A stretch of DNA of 64,000 bases from Xiphophorus maculatus (lineage: Eukaryota > Chordata > Actinopteri > Cyprinodontiformes > Poeciliidae): contig NC_036457.1 of assembly GCF_002775205.1 (NCBI RefSeq), positions 8,014,024 to 8,078,023 on the forward strand, read 5' to 3'. Positions 13,901 to 25,065 of the stretch are shown here, piece by piece. Within the stretch, counting starts at the first letter, position 1. Each line of letters begins with the position of its first letter. Made by a program: the position numbers and the translations under genes. Below the pieces are notes generated by a model. The model saw only the letters and a program-made list of their open reading frames with translations. It was not told the origin of the DNA and did no database searches.

Positions 13901-16900
13901 GGACCCTGCGAGTATCGACTGGGCTTATGAAAATGACACCAAGAGGTTAGTGGACACAGAGCTGAGAGGGAGAAAGCCAGCTAACAGAAGTCTCCTGTGA
14001 CATCTTTCATCTCCAGTCCATTGTGACCGAGCCTCTACGACGCCCACGGGAAGAGGGTTGCCCCTGTCTGGTGACTCAGTGCAACTCTGATTCCCATGAA
14101 TCTACAAAGGCTTAGTGATGGTAAATCCTGCAGAAGCAGCAAATCCAATCACAACATTGGATAGAAAGCACCCGCTCCTACGCCGGTCAAGGATATGATA
14201 AAGACGAAGCAGTCTAGACAGTGGCTATTCAAGAAGCCCTTTATCTCATAACATGCGTCAGCTGCTTTTGAAACCATAAAAATCGGAAACTTTGAAAAGC
14301 AAGACACTTTATCCCACAGCCTAAATTAAATTACAGTTTGCAGCTACAAATGTTTTTGAAGTTCTGTACCCCAACAAAACATGTGTGCACAATTTGAAAT
14401 TTAAGAGTCGGCAGGCTAATTAAGAGACCAGTTTCAAGGCAAAGCTAAAATGTAAAGAAAGGAGGGAGGAAGGACTACATTTTACAGCAAAACAAAGCTT
14501 TCCTTTCAGCTGTGCTGCCCCGGCAGCCCAACTCACTGGAGCCAGATTACCAAATATACCCACCCAAACTGAATCTGCTTTACCGAGTGTTTTCCTTTTA
14601 TTAAAATGATGATCTAGACATTGGACAGTTTGGGAAAGGTTTCTTCCATTTGCAAGAAGTTACAAGCAAAGCACCTAGAAAAAACACACAAAGCAGAATA
14701 AATGCATGTGTGGCACAGACAAGCCAAAAGAAACCACTGACTGAGTGACACGTGATCTGAACCAGAGATCTCCAACGGCAACGCACAATAAACTGTGACC
14801 ATTCACAGCGGGGAAAAAGAAAAAAAAACATGACACATTTCCTAAAAATATACCTGGCAGGGGCCCACAGTTCCACTATCCAGCTTTAGTCAGACGAACG
14901 TATGCGGGGTTCCATATTAGTCATTACAGTAATAACTGGCTTCATCTTTTCAGCTAGAAAAGCACTCAAATATAAGCTGCCATGACAACAAAGTGTATTC
15001 AAGTTTGGTAACCAGGAAAACAAACATGTCTATTATCAACTTTAACATTAAGAGTAATTTCAAACCAATTATTTCCTAAGAAAGGGGACATGACAGTGAG
15101 AAACATTTATAGATGTTATCAGTCTAAATAGAAAAGTTTACTGCAGGCTGTTTGCCAAACCTCAGATTACGGAGGACAAGAGTGGCTTTTATCCCGACTG
15201 TGGACTAGATCTTTACCCTGAGTTGTACTATGGGAGTTTGGTTGTCCAGTCCGCATGTTTTGTGAAACTCTAGGCGACTTGTACTCATATCCATTTTGAG
15301 GCATTTTGAGGCGAGGGCTGCAGAGGTATGAAGCAATGGGTATGCATTTAAGAAGTGCATAACCAAAGACTTTTAGACAAAGTCGAGCTTATTCAGGTTG
15401 GACTCAGAGTTTCCTCTCGTCTCCCATCATGTAGTAATATCATTTTTATAGTTTGAATCTGAAATGTTTTCCATCCTGTCATGAAAAACTGAAGGTATAG
15501 TAATGGGTGCCTAGTCTCAGAATCTCCATGTCTCATCTTTGTTTATGTAAATGATGTAGTTCTGTTGAAATCTTCAGGGGGAAAAAAAAACCTTCAGCAT
15601 GCACTGGTGTGGTTTATGGTGAATAGAAGGATTATCTGCAATGTGTGTGTCGACTGTGTGACTGCTATGGTTTTATCTGCTGCCTCCTATTAAAGGTTTT
15701 TGGAAATTTTGATTAAATTCCTCAACTTAATCGATTATGTGATGTTTAAGTTGGAATTGCAAAGAGCGAAGATTTAAAACATCTTTGCCAGAGATAAGCT
15801 GCGACTGTGATGGTTGGTTAAATGGATTTGTTTTCTGTTAACCGGAGATAAACCAATGAAGTACCCTTGGAAATGAATCTAAGCTTCATATATAAAATCC
15901 AACAAAAATATTTTTATTTTGTAATACTCTGAAAAAAATAAAAGACCACTTAAAATGATCAGTTTCTCTGATTTTACTTATTATAGGTATTTGTTTGAGT
16001 AAAACTCAACATTGTTCTTTTATTCTATGAACTACTGACAACATGTCTGAAATTCCAAGCAAAAATTTTGTATTTATTTGCAGAAAATAAGAAATGGTCA
16101 AAATAACAAAAAGGATGCTGTGCTTTCAGACCTCAAATAATGCAAAGACGACAAGTTCATATTCATTTACAAACAACAATACTAAGGTTTTAACTCAGGA
16201 AGAGTTCGGGGATCAATATTTGGTGGAATAACCATGAGGTTTTCATTGGGGTTCAGTGCAGTGGGCTCTTAATTTTTTCCAGAGCTGTATATCTGGAAAT
16301 GATGACGTTCTGAGTCGGCTGGCCACCAATGCATAAGTTACATGACGTGAATAATGTTCTCATCATTTCCTAAACCTAAGAGATACACATTCTTCAGCAA
16401 AAATAAATCAGGTGCAATGTACACTCCTATCTAGGCTATAAAAGTTTACAAGCTGCTTTGGTCCTGCATCATAGGTTTCACTTTTAGTTTTGGTTCTGTT
16501 TGTTTTGAATTGACGAGCTAAAAAACAAAACTCAAAAGAAATGTGCAGTATTTTGAATTAAATTACATAAGAACTTAGAAAAAATATGTTTTAAGACTCT
16601 TAAGATTTTTATTTTTCTAATTTGGTATTCAACATTTTAGGTTCGGAAATGAAGCATTTTCATTTTAATGTAACAAGCAGGCGGGTTCCATTAATGGACT
16701 CTTAGATTGCCATTGTGTGGTAATTGGTACCAATAGAGCTTTTGATATGCTGGTGATGAAATGATAAATATATTTATCATTTAGCATCACAAAAAATTTT
16801 GATGTCAAATCAAATGTTGGTCAGCATTAATTCCCACCAATGTAACTCAAACTATTAAAGACACTGGATCAGTCGCTCTCTTTTTACCATTTTACTTTTC

Positions 16901-19900
16901 ACTTGAAATTCATTCAGAAGTCTGCTTAGCCCAAAACGTTATTTTCCAAGCAATTTCATGTATGCTTGTAAAGAAGGGACCTGCCTTCAGCTGCAACAAA
17001 AGTTTTAATATTGATTCAGAGAACTTCCACTTGTGATTTGTCATTTTTTAAAGTGAAATCAATAGACTGCTGAACTGTTATATCCAGTTAATGTTTAACT
17101 TATTAAACAAAATATATATTTTCCAGCTGCAGTAAATGTTAGGGCACATCAAGAATCCCTAATATTTTTCAGGTGTTTGCTTTGAAACTTTGTGGATGAG
17201 GCGGATTCCTTTCCTGCAGGTTAGGCAACAGGCACCAGTCAAGTTAAAGAAATGAGGTGGTCATCACATCTGTGGTTACAAATATGGGCTGAGCTGCATT
17301 CCTGTGTCAGGTCTGTTCAATATTTAACCCTAACAATAGCTTACATGTTTAACAAGTATCCAGAACAGTGGGAACCGCCATTGTGATTGAGATGAACCCA
17401 TCTACAAGAGATATGGACCAGCCTCAGGAGTATTTAAAATACAGTCCTCTTAGTTTCTGAAGCATGGATCACACCCACAGGGAGCTCCACATGAGATCAA
17501 GTAATAAAATGTTTGAAAATTGGTAAATCCCAATAATAGAACTGGTCATTACTATGGAAACACCCATCATCAATGATCACCTGCGATGGTAGGCACTCCT
17601 TGTTTGGTTTGTGTCCTCAAAGAGACAGGATTCTGGGAGAGCCAAGGAGCGCTATCGTTTACTTCTCACAATGTGTCATTGAAATAAGTGACACATGAGT
17701 CACAGAGCCGTCGATATGGGAGCGTTACACACACACACACACACACACACCCACACACACACACACCCACGCCCCCACGCACACTGGTCCTTAAATATGG
17801 TTCAAGCTCCTATAATAAAAAAAACATCTCTCCTTTCCAACCACTTAATGCTGTTTGATTTTTTCCCAAGTTGTATAAATCACAGCCACTTTATGTGTTT
17901 CTATGCAAGTTAGGATCAAATTCAAGGCAACTTTATTCTCTTATCCTTTGATCTTAGCGGAGAAAAGCAGCTCAGGTGACACATAATTTACTGTCATCAC
18001 TCCTAGTTACATTTTCATCCCTATAGCTAAATGTATGAAAATATTTTCAAAGTGGTTATGGTCAGGCGTGACCTTTGATTTTGATGATTTCTGTGAGGCT
18101 TTGCTGCTATGCTATTAAAGAGAATGCCAAATGACCATTTGAGAATTCAAACCCACAGGGTCATTTCACATAACTCATCCTATGTGGAAAATAAACGCCC
18201 CAGCAGACATGTTCTGATTTGTTTACCATAAAATATAAAAATGTTGGGGGTTCTGTGATACTTTTCTATAGATTTTCAGATAATAAAATGCCAGTAGATT
18301 CCATGAAGTTTAAAATTGCATCTTAAATGTTCTAATAGAGTTCTGTATTTCTGCACAAAAAGACAAATGAAGCCGTTTTCAGAGATGTTTGAGATTAATT
18401 CCCTTCATATTACATCTCCTAAAAGTCCACTCTATAAAACTCTGGATGGATTTATAATAGTTTAAGGCATAATAGTAGACCGTTCGCCCAGGTTCTTACT
18501 CTTCCTGTTGGCTGTTTGTTGTCTGATCTCTTTGAAAAGGGGCCACTGGTGATACAGAACCTTCAATTTCAACTTTTCAAATGTAAAATGTTTAAAATAT
18601 GAAAGGAAATTGACTGATGACCAGCTAAGACCAATGGCAAGATTATGGGAAACTCAAAAATCCAATTATTTTTCCAGTCAGTGAACATATTAAGCACTAA
18701 CAGATAACTGCAACTGTCTTCAGTACAGAAGTTGTTATTGAAGGAAAAAAACTCAAAGTTAGCAATTTTCATTAAAAATTAAGATGGGAAAAGAAAAAAA
18801 AATAGAGATCTGCCATTTATTCAGGTGACACTTTCTAATCAGGATGTAAAGATTTAGCAGAAAACCTGAACGAATTACAGTAACTTTGCTACACTTTGAA
18901 AATGTTGACTGTCTTTTGGAAATCTTAAAGAGTTTTGCTAAGGGTCTTAATTATCTAGGAAATACAGACAGAGATTCAGACAGAGATTCAGCAATCCTGA
19001 GCTTTTTTCCCCTCTTCATATTTTTGATTAAATGCTGGCTCGACTCACACTTCTCAAGTCTGTTAATCTAATTTCACACTTTTCACAGATGTGAAAACAC
19101 AGTTTCTTACTTGAATCTCACCAGAAGCAGAAGTGAGACTCAGCAGCTGCGAGATGAATTTTTAAAGTATAAAGCTTTATACTTTAAAAAGCTAAAGTAT
19201 AAAGCTTTATACTTTAAAAATATATTCGTCAATTCTCCTGTTGCAAAGATTGGGTGAATCATAGGGGAAGGACACATTGTCAGCATCTTCTTCTGAGCTC
19301 TTCACGTTGCCATGGAAAGTCAACTGTACAGTCTAATATTGTGGTCCAAAAAGGCTGCTTTGTGGCAACTGCTTGTTGATGCTTTCACATGGCAATGATG
19401 TAATTTCCACAGAAACGCTCATGACAACCCAGAGACCTTTTTAAACAAACCAGCAACACACGTTATGAGTCCAACAGTTGCTTTGGTCATCGTCATTACA
19501 ACACAGGTTTGTACACTAAAACAAACTGTAGATAATAGTGATTTTCTTTAATCCTTCCCATTTGTTCCTCTTTTGCATAAATTACTTATTAAACTCCACT
19601 TTACAACATTAAGTCCAAGCAGAGTTATTTGACTGGAGGGAAAAAGTAGACGTGCTTTAGTCCTGTTCATAACGGACAATCTCCATCACTTTTTCCTGCC
19701 TACAATAAGATGCACATGTGCGCCTCGTCGGAAATTTCCAAGTAGTGAGCTGAAAGAGGGGTGTGTATGACTGTACACCGTGCAAAGACTGGGGTGGGGC
19801 AAAGTGAGTCAGGAGAATGTGAAGAGAAAAAACCTGTTCGAATATATAGTTCAGCTTCTTCTTCTTCAACTGGCGGACAACTCCCAAAATCCAGACAGTT

Positions 19901-20274
19901 CAACTTTCAATACACTTTTTTTGTTTAAAATACAAGAAATAGGATTCAACTGGTAATAATCTGACAACTTATTAACCTACACTTTAACCACATCTCATAT
20001 ATATATATTTTTTTCTTTATCTTTTTTGTTTCAAACTCCATTTTATACTGTTATGCGACATCTATTTAGTGAAGTTGATCATCTTTAATTAAACTCCCAC
20101 ACTATGTCTGTGATGACTTGTGTTATTTAAATATTTTTAGTGACATATTTTAGTAAAATTAAAGTATTTATGATTAGTGTAAGCGCTACCACAGGTTTCC
20201 AACAACAGAAGTGATTCAAAAGGGATCGAGTCAAAATATCAATAAAGTAAAGGGTCACCTACCGCTTTGGGCAT
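1925..20274 (-). CDS. ezr: Ezrin, N-terminal FERM part (six coding exons; 3' exons off the left edge)
   Basis: Ezrin links plasma-membrane proteins to cortical actin through an N-terminal FERM domain and a C-terminal actin-binding tail. Coding exons, 5' to 3' on the minus strand: 20274-20263 (12 nt, MPKA), 11586-11503 (84), 4248-4153 (96), 2776-2502 (275), 2251-2168 (84), 2072-1925 (148). All have GT-AG ends and continuous phase, giving 233 codons. Visible ERM signatures include [16 protein letters not shown] (F1), [35 protein letters not shown] (F2) and [12 protein letters not shown] at the start of F3. [24 protein letters not shown] and YEKDDK favour ezrin over radixin or moesin, and the rsph3-tagap neighbours agree. 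The exon lengths fit the ERM pattern as I recall it. The start has a good Kozak context (A at -3), with a splice acceptor 27 nt upstream. Residue 217, Trp in human ezrin as I recall it, is Arg here. The F3 remainder, helical linker and actin-binding tail are not in the window. Confidence 0.95.
4249..11502 (-). other. ezr: ezr intron between the 84-nt and 96-nt coding exons (7.3 kb)
   Basis: An AT-rich intron with no supported gene. It holds a block of GCTA-type simple repeat and imperfect fold-backs (about 7380-7545), a 13-bp-stem hairpin (9165-9193), the X-box at 10183-10196, and a probable dispersed repeat at about 10440-10960 that has CTGCCTCACCTG-type motifs near both ends. Confidence 0.75.
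10183..10196. promoter_or_regulatory. Perfect RFX X-box in ezr intron 1
   Basis: The sequence GTTGCCATAGCAAC fits the RFX consensus GTNRCC-N(0-3)-RGYAAC in both half sites. RFX factors drive ciliary genes. It sits about 10 kb downstream of the ezr ATG, in the intron between the 12-nt coding exon and the next exon. Function is inferred from the motif alone. Confidence 0.4.
15925..16290. mobile_element. 360-bp Tc1-type MITE, copy 1
   Basis: Starts near CTGAAAAAAATAAAAGACCA and ends with the inverted form (CTCTTAATTTTTTCCAGAGC, then TGTAT). TA flanks fit Tc1/mariner targets. It shares long near-identical stretches with copy 2 at 42380-42745 (for example ATCAATATTTGGTGGAATAA). There is no transposase. 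Confidence 0.8.
17727..17767. repeat. AC microsatellite with interruptions
   Basis: About 20 AC units with a CC interruption, followed by a C-rich patch, in the long ezr intron. Confidence 0.95.
19159..19215. repeat. Duplicated AT-rich palindrome
   Basis: A perfect 32-bp palindrome (19159-19190) centred on AAAGCTTT is followed after 3 bp by a second copy of its inner 22 bp (19194-19215). Confidence 0.9.
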
Positions 20275-20719
20275 TTTGCCGTCCTTTTTTCCCCCGAGCT
20301 GCTAAGAAAAGAACTGCTAAATATGAGAACCAGAAATAAATAATAAATAAAATAAAGACGTGTGCTCCGTGCGGCTCCGGATCTCAGAGCGTCCTCCTGG
20401 GAGAGAGAAAAGAAGAGAAACGAGTTTCAACCACTTGTGTGCTACTTAAACTCAGCTGCTCAGATCGACACTCCTGCAGGCGACAGTCATCATGAAGATG
20501 AATCATCAAAGTCCGCAAACGTAGCACGCGCCACACCGGAATACTTCAAAATAAAAGTCGAACAACCAAGAAATGCTTTTTGATTTCCATACAAAGATAT
20601 ATATACAGTATATAAAAATATAAAACATTCAATTTCTTCCAGTTTTTTATTGCAATTCAAGTCGTTCAAGTCCAGTAAATAACTTTAAATAATTAAGGTT
20701 GCCACAAATTGTAAATAAT

Positions 20720-21610
20720 ATATGCTGCCAATAAAAGCAGTGTTGGAACACACTCCTTTTTATTGGTGCTCATGAGCATATTGAACAGTCTTGTACAGCA
20801 GAAAGTGTCAAGAAAAAGATCATTAACAATGAAAGAGAGAAATGTAGGTCTTTCTTACAGAGAAATTATAAAGAAAGTCAAAGTGTCAGTCAACTTCATC
20901 GTCAAAAGGCTCTCAGAAACTGGGGCAAATTCTGACAGGAAGAGAACTGACTGATCCAAAGTCACAACTGAGTCCAGAGGACAAGTTTCTGAGAGTTAAC
21001 AGCGTGCTTGATATGCGGCTCACAGGAGTTGTCCTGGCCGATGTAAGCAAAACTCAGTTTCAACTGTGAAGGAAAGATAGACAGAGCTGCAGACTTGGGA
21101 ATACAAGTCCACAATTGGAATACTGACTGGAAGAAGACATTGTGGACTGATGAGTCAAAATGTAAAATCTTCGGTTCAACATGCTAGATCTTTGTACGGT
21201 GTCAAGTAGGCGAAAAGGTGATTCCATATGTATGGCATCAACTGTCAAACTCGGAGGAGGAAGTGTGACGATCTGGGTCTGTTTCGCCGGATCCATAGTG
21301 AGAGGAACCAAAATGGTTCAAATGGTTTCATTTGAACTAAAATGGTGACCACAGCATTCAACAGCACAATGCATACCTTCTGGTATGGATAGTCAGGAGT
21401 TCATACCTAAGCAAGATAATGACCCGCAACATAAATATGCTTTAATTTCAGTGTGCAAAGAGACATTAAACTGCATATTTTAATAGCAAACTTGAAAAAC
21501 TGGGGTGTTCTAAAACTAAACCTGGTCCTTTGACATTTATTTTTATTTCATTTATTATATTCTGTTAAAAATTTGCATCACAAATATATTGGGATCATTT
21601 TCAACAAAAA
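20720..21610 (+). mobile_element. Decayed Tc1/mariner-like transposon with broken transposase
   Basis: Plus-strand fragments in shifting frames match a Tc1-like transposase. The helix-turn-helix part reads LSYREIIKKVKVSVN and FIVKRLSETG. Further on come RAADLGIQVHNW and LWTDESKCKIFG, holding a catalytic Asp, and QDNDPQH, around the second Asp. Several stops and frameshifts separate them, and the third catalytic region (NPIE) is not seen. It lies in the presumed 5' intron of ezr, between the candidate first exon and the ATG exon, in the opposite orientation. It is dead as a gene. Confidence 0.8.
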
Positions 21611-22349
21611 GATTTTCAGGATTTTATTTTATTTTAAAAATTACAAACCGGAAGCCCTGCAGCTTTGCGTTAGCTTGACAAAATTGAGTCACAACGGCAC
21701 ATATGGACGTTACGTTTTCTATGCAATGCGCCTCACCCACTTTCTATAATAAATGTTTATTCTCTCCACCCTACTTTATTCTAACCTTCAGCGATGACGC
21801 CTGCTGCATTCGCCAACAGGCGCACACCTCAATTTATTTTCTTATCCAACTATTTGTTTGTGTCGCCTAACAAAGTCGATCGCAAAACACGCAAAACTGC
21901 GTCTTACAGTGAAAACACACTAACAGCTTTTAAGCGGTGTTACCTGTTTACAGAGTGTTCAAATGTAACAAAGTGAAGATTTGTGGACCTGGAAATGTTT
22001 CTGAGTTTTTGTTTGGTAATGTGCACACCCACATACATCGAGAGAGAAACTAAGCTCAGAACTGTTTCATTCATCTGTTTTTTAACACATAGTTTTACTA
22101 ATAAAATTGAGCACAAAACTGCAAACTTTTCAGCATCTTCAATTTGGGTGCTAATACTGAAATTTGGCTTTGAGTGGAAGCCCACATCCTAATCCCACAG
22201 ACACCTGTTGGGAGATTTTCCTCCTTTGTGCGGCGCAGCAGGGAAGTGCGCGGCAGGATAAAAAAAAAGTGCAGAAAAACCAAGTATTTGCGGATTTTTA
22301 AAGGTGCACTCCTAACTCAAACCAATAGCTGCTGAGGTGGAAGTCTTAC

Positions 22350-22500
22350 CGGAGCTTGGTGTTGGGTTTTGGGAGATGAGTTTGTGTTTGTCCGGAGCGG
22401 ACAGCCGCAGATTTTCCTCCAAACTCAGTGAATGCAGACAGACGCAATATGGCGCTCCTCCATCCCAGACAGAGTGGAGAGCGGCTGCAGGCGCCGGGAA
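22350..22500 (-). other. ezr: Putative noncoding first exon of ezr
   Basis: The coding exon with the ezr ATG starts at a strong acceptor (TTCTTTTCTTAG, exon start 20301), so an upstream exon is needed. On the minus strand, a GC-rich block ends at a consensus donor, CTCCG|GTAAGAC, at 22350/22349. The block contains CGCCATATTG, a YY1-like element, and several CpGs in otherwise AT-rich DNA. The upstream edge (transcription start) is a guess. A start site near 20360-20400, where there is a smaller GC-rich patch, is an alternative. Confidence 0.5.
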
Positions 22501-22509
22501 GATGCGGGA

Positions 22510-25026
22510 CTCCACAGGTTCACATTTTCACCTGGGCTTAAAACCTTTGCTACTGTCTACAGGTGCATCTCAACAAACTGGAATATCAAAGAAATATTGA
22601 TTTATTCCTGTATCCTGTAATTTAATAAATAAGTGAAACTCATGTACAGATTTATTACACACAAACTGATATGTTTAAAGTGTTTACTACTTATAACATT
22701 GTTACCTTCTAGCTAATGAAAGGTCAATCGATGGAGTTATGTCACATGGAAAACCCCCAAAAGTAAACAACCTGAAGGCTGCTGTGAAAGCAAATGCTAT
22801 AGCACATGAATGCAATAACTCATACCAAAGGTGCTCTAACTAGATATTTAATTGCATTTTCATGGACTGACATTTCAGTTGTGAAAATATTTTTATTATT
22901 TTAGTTGAAAATATTATGGTTGCTTGTGCATTTTTTTCCTACCACTCAATTTTCAATCAATACGGTTGTGTGCATATGGGAACAGCCAGTTGTTTCAGCA
23001 ACAATTATCAAATCACCCTGGATTTCTGTGGGCCATAACATAACATTTCTGTTTCTGTTAATATTGCAATGACCTGAGTGACTGATCTTTGAAGCCAAAT
23101 CTATCAAAATTAACTGATAAAAATGAATGAAATATAAACTTATGGGTGCACTGATTATAATTATGAGATTTGCGTTTTAAAATAAACTACTGAAATGAAT
23201 GTACTTTTTAAATGTATGAAGATATTTGTGCATAATTACAGGACCCTCATTCAACTGTGTCCTGTAATTATGTAATTATAAAATGTGTTTAACGCTGAAT
23301 TTATAAACAACTGATTTAAATAGTGATTCCTTACTGATTACATTCTATATTTTAGTTATGATTCAGTAACAATCTGACTAAGAAGGGAACATTTGCCTTT
23401 AAATGAGCTGCGTAAATCCGGTGAGAGAGATCAGTCATGTGTGCAGCAGGAACCGTTAATACGACCCGACTGAAAGAAAGCATTTGAAGCGCATCCATCA
23501 GCTGATCATAGACTGTGAACGAGAGGTTACCTGCCGCTGGTTACGTCACAGCAGAAACTTTCACAGACAGGAAGTGATCCACCGCACCCAGCGGGCGGAA
23601 CTTATCCGAGGAGCTGCAGCGAGCAGAGGTGGGAGGCGTCAAAGGTGAGCCGGCCAATGGCGCCGCGGGGATTAAAATAGAGCCGTATATATCCGAGGTT
23701 TCACCTACTTCTCTACATCACACGAAACCACAAAGGGATGCGGTAGTCCTGCTCACCGCCACTCCTTTCACCGAGAGAAACGCAGCAATGTGTTGCATTT
23801 ATCTCCAGGATCTGAAGAACTAAAAATAAAACTTGCCCATAATTTGGCGCAACATCAAGCTTAATGAGCTAATATGAAAGGAATTCAAAGGTTAAAGGAA
23901 ATTCCCAGATTGGTAATGAAAGATAAAAAAAGAAAGGATGTGGAGACTTGTTCTTTGTACTCTTTTACTATAAGTGCTTCGTTAAGCTGAACAGTTTGCT
24001 TGACAAAAATGCAAAACATTCTTTTATTTGCCTGTAGGCGCATCTGAATTAACTGAACAGATGCTGATGCAAATTAATTAATTCAAAGGAAGGCACTTTG
24101 AATGATCCTTTGACTGTTTGGAGCTCATTGATTGCCACCAGTTGAGTGTCTCAGCTCATAAAACCTGAGAGAATATGTCATGTTTGTTTGCTCTGCTTTG
24201 GCTGAGAGAGAGGCAGGTTGGGACATCAGTGAGAAGCTGCTTATGGTTCCTCTAATGCAGAGCTCAAAGCTCCACATTTGTAGTTATGTGTATAGTTTAT
24301 TTACGAGTAGATAAACACTGCCTAAACAGTGAATAGTTTAAAAAAAAAATCTAAATGATTTTCATAGATTTCTGTTTCTGATAGGGCTTGACCTAAACAC
24401 ACAGATTTGACCTTTCACACCCTTTTAACACGCTGTCACCACTCTGAAAGTATTCTTAACAGACCATTTTATCTTATTTTAGCCAAACACACTTATCCCA
24501 AAGCGATGTCATCCATGACTCTTTAAACCAATACATAAATAAATAATGTGTGGAAATACTGAATGGATGGCAGTTTCACCCAGAGAGTATTTTTATCTGA
24601 AATGATTGTTTACATTTTAAACAATGTTATCAAATGGTGATGTAAGAGCTGTACCACATAAAGAAACTGAGCACCTGAGAGAAACATTCATCACTTTCAA
24701 ATATTGAGGAAAGGGTTTTGACATGGCATCTCTTGCTAAAATATTTTTTATAAAAGTGACCATTAACAGAAAGCAGACTCAGCCTTCTGATTGGATAGTT
24801 GCATGAATTTATGTAAAGCTTTATAGGTTTACTAATATACACCTAAGTCATTTTCTTAAGATCCTGGATCAACAAAACCAACTAAATATATTTCTTAATA
24901 TGAAAGCTAAAGTAGTTTGTTAAATACAAGCCAAAGGGAATCCTTCAGATCCTTCAGTAAAGCACATTTATTTTTTCAATTGACAACAAACTGAATCGTG
25001 AAAGATAAAAATACTTTTTTATGACT
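22510..25026. other. Intergenic: ezr 5' end to rsph3 3' end
   Basis: Apart from the GC-rich block at 23400-23720, this 2.5-kb stretch is AT-rich with no credible coding region. It contains a 14-bp-stem inverted repeat (23231-23272). A second AATAAA for minus-strand transcripts lies at 24967-24972. Confidence 0.6.
23400..23720. promoter_or_regulatory. GC-rich promoter-like block upstream of ezr
   Basis: This is a CpG-containing block in AT-rich surroundings. On the plus strand a CCAAT box (GGCCAATGGCGCC, about 23651-23663) is followed about 30 bp later by TATATA (about 23685). On the minus strand there are an ETS-like site (ACTTCCTGT), a CRE-like TGACGTAA, and a splice donor CGGCAG|GTAACC at 23531/23530. 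The block could serve as an alternative distal ezr promoter and exon, or fire in the plus direction; the sequence does not decide. It lies between the ezr 5' end and the rsph3 3' end. Confidence 0.35.
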
Positions 25027-25032
25027 TTTATT
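25027..25032 (-). terminator. Polyadenylation signal of rsph3
   Basis: AATAAA on the minus strand, about 34 nt past the rsph3 stop codon, predicting a very short 3' UTR. Another AATAAA at 24967-24972 may give a slightly longer form. Confidence 0.5.
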
Positions 25033-25065
25033 TCTGATGGAACATTTTCTGATCACCTGACCTTT

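Larger units (their letters stand above)
11587..20262 (-). other. ezr: ezr intron following the first coding exon (8.7 kb)
   Basis: A long intron with no ORF resembling a known protein. It contains a 360-bp MITE (about 15925-16290), an AC microsatellite (17727-17767), a 24-bp palindrome (16759-16782), a duplicated palindrome (19159-19215), a perfect CRE octamer TGACGTCA at 13687-13694, and a GC-richer stretch at about 13880-14230 with an AP-1-like TGACTCA. The last could be an intronic enhancer, but nothing in the sequence proves it. Confidence 0.8.

Noticed and set aside
19159..19215. CRISPR-like repeat
   Set aside because: Only two copies, 3-bp spacing, palindromic and in a vertebrate intron.
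23629..23823. 64-codon plus-strand ORF (MGGVKGEPANGA...)
   Set aside because: Begins inside the GC-rich promoter-like block and has no recognisable domain; better explained as part of a promoter.
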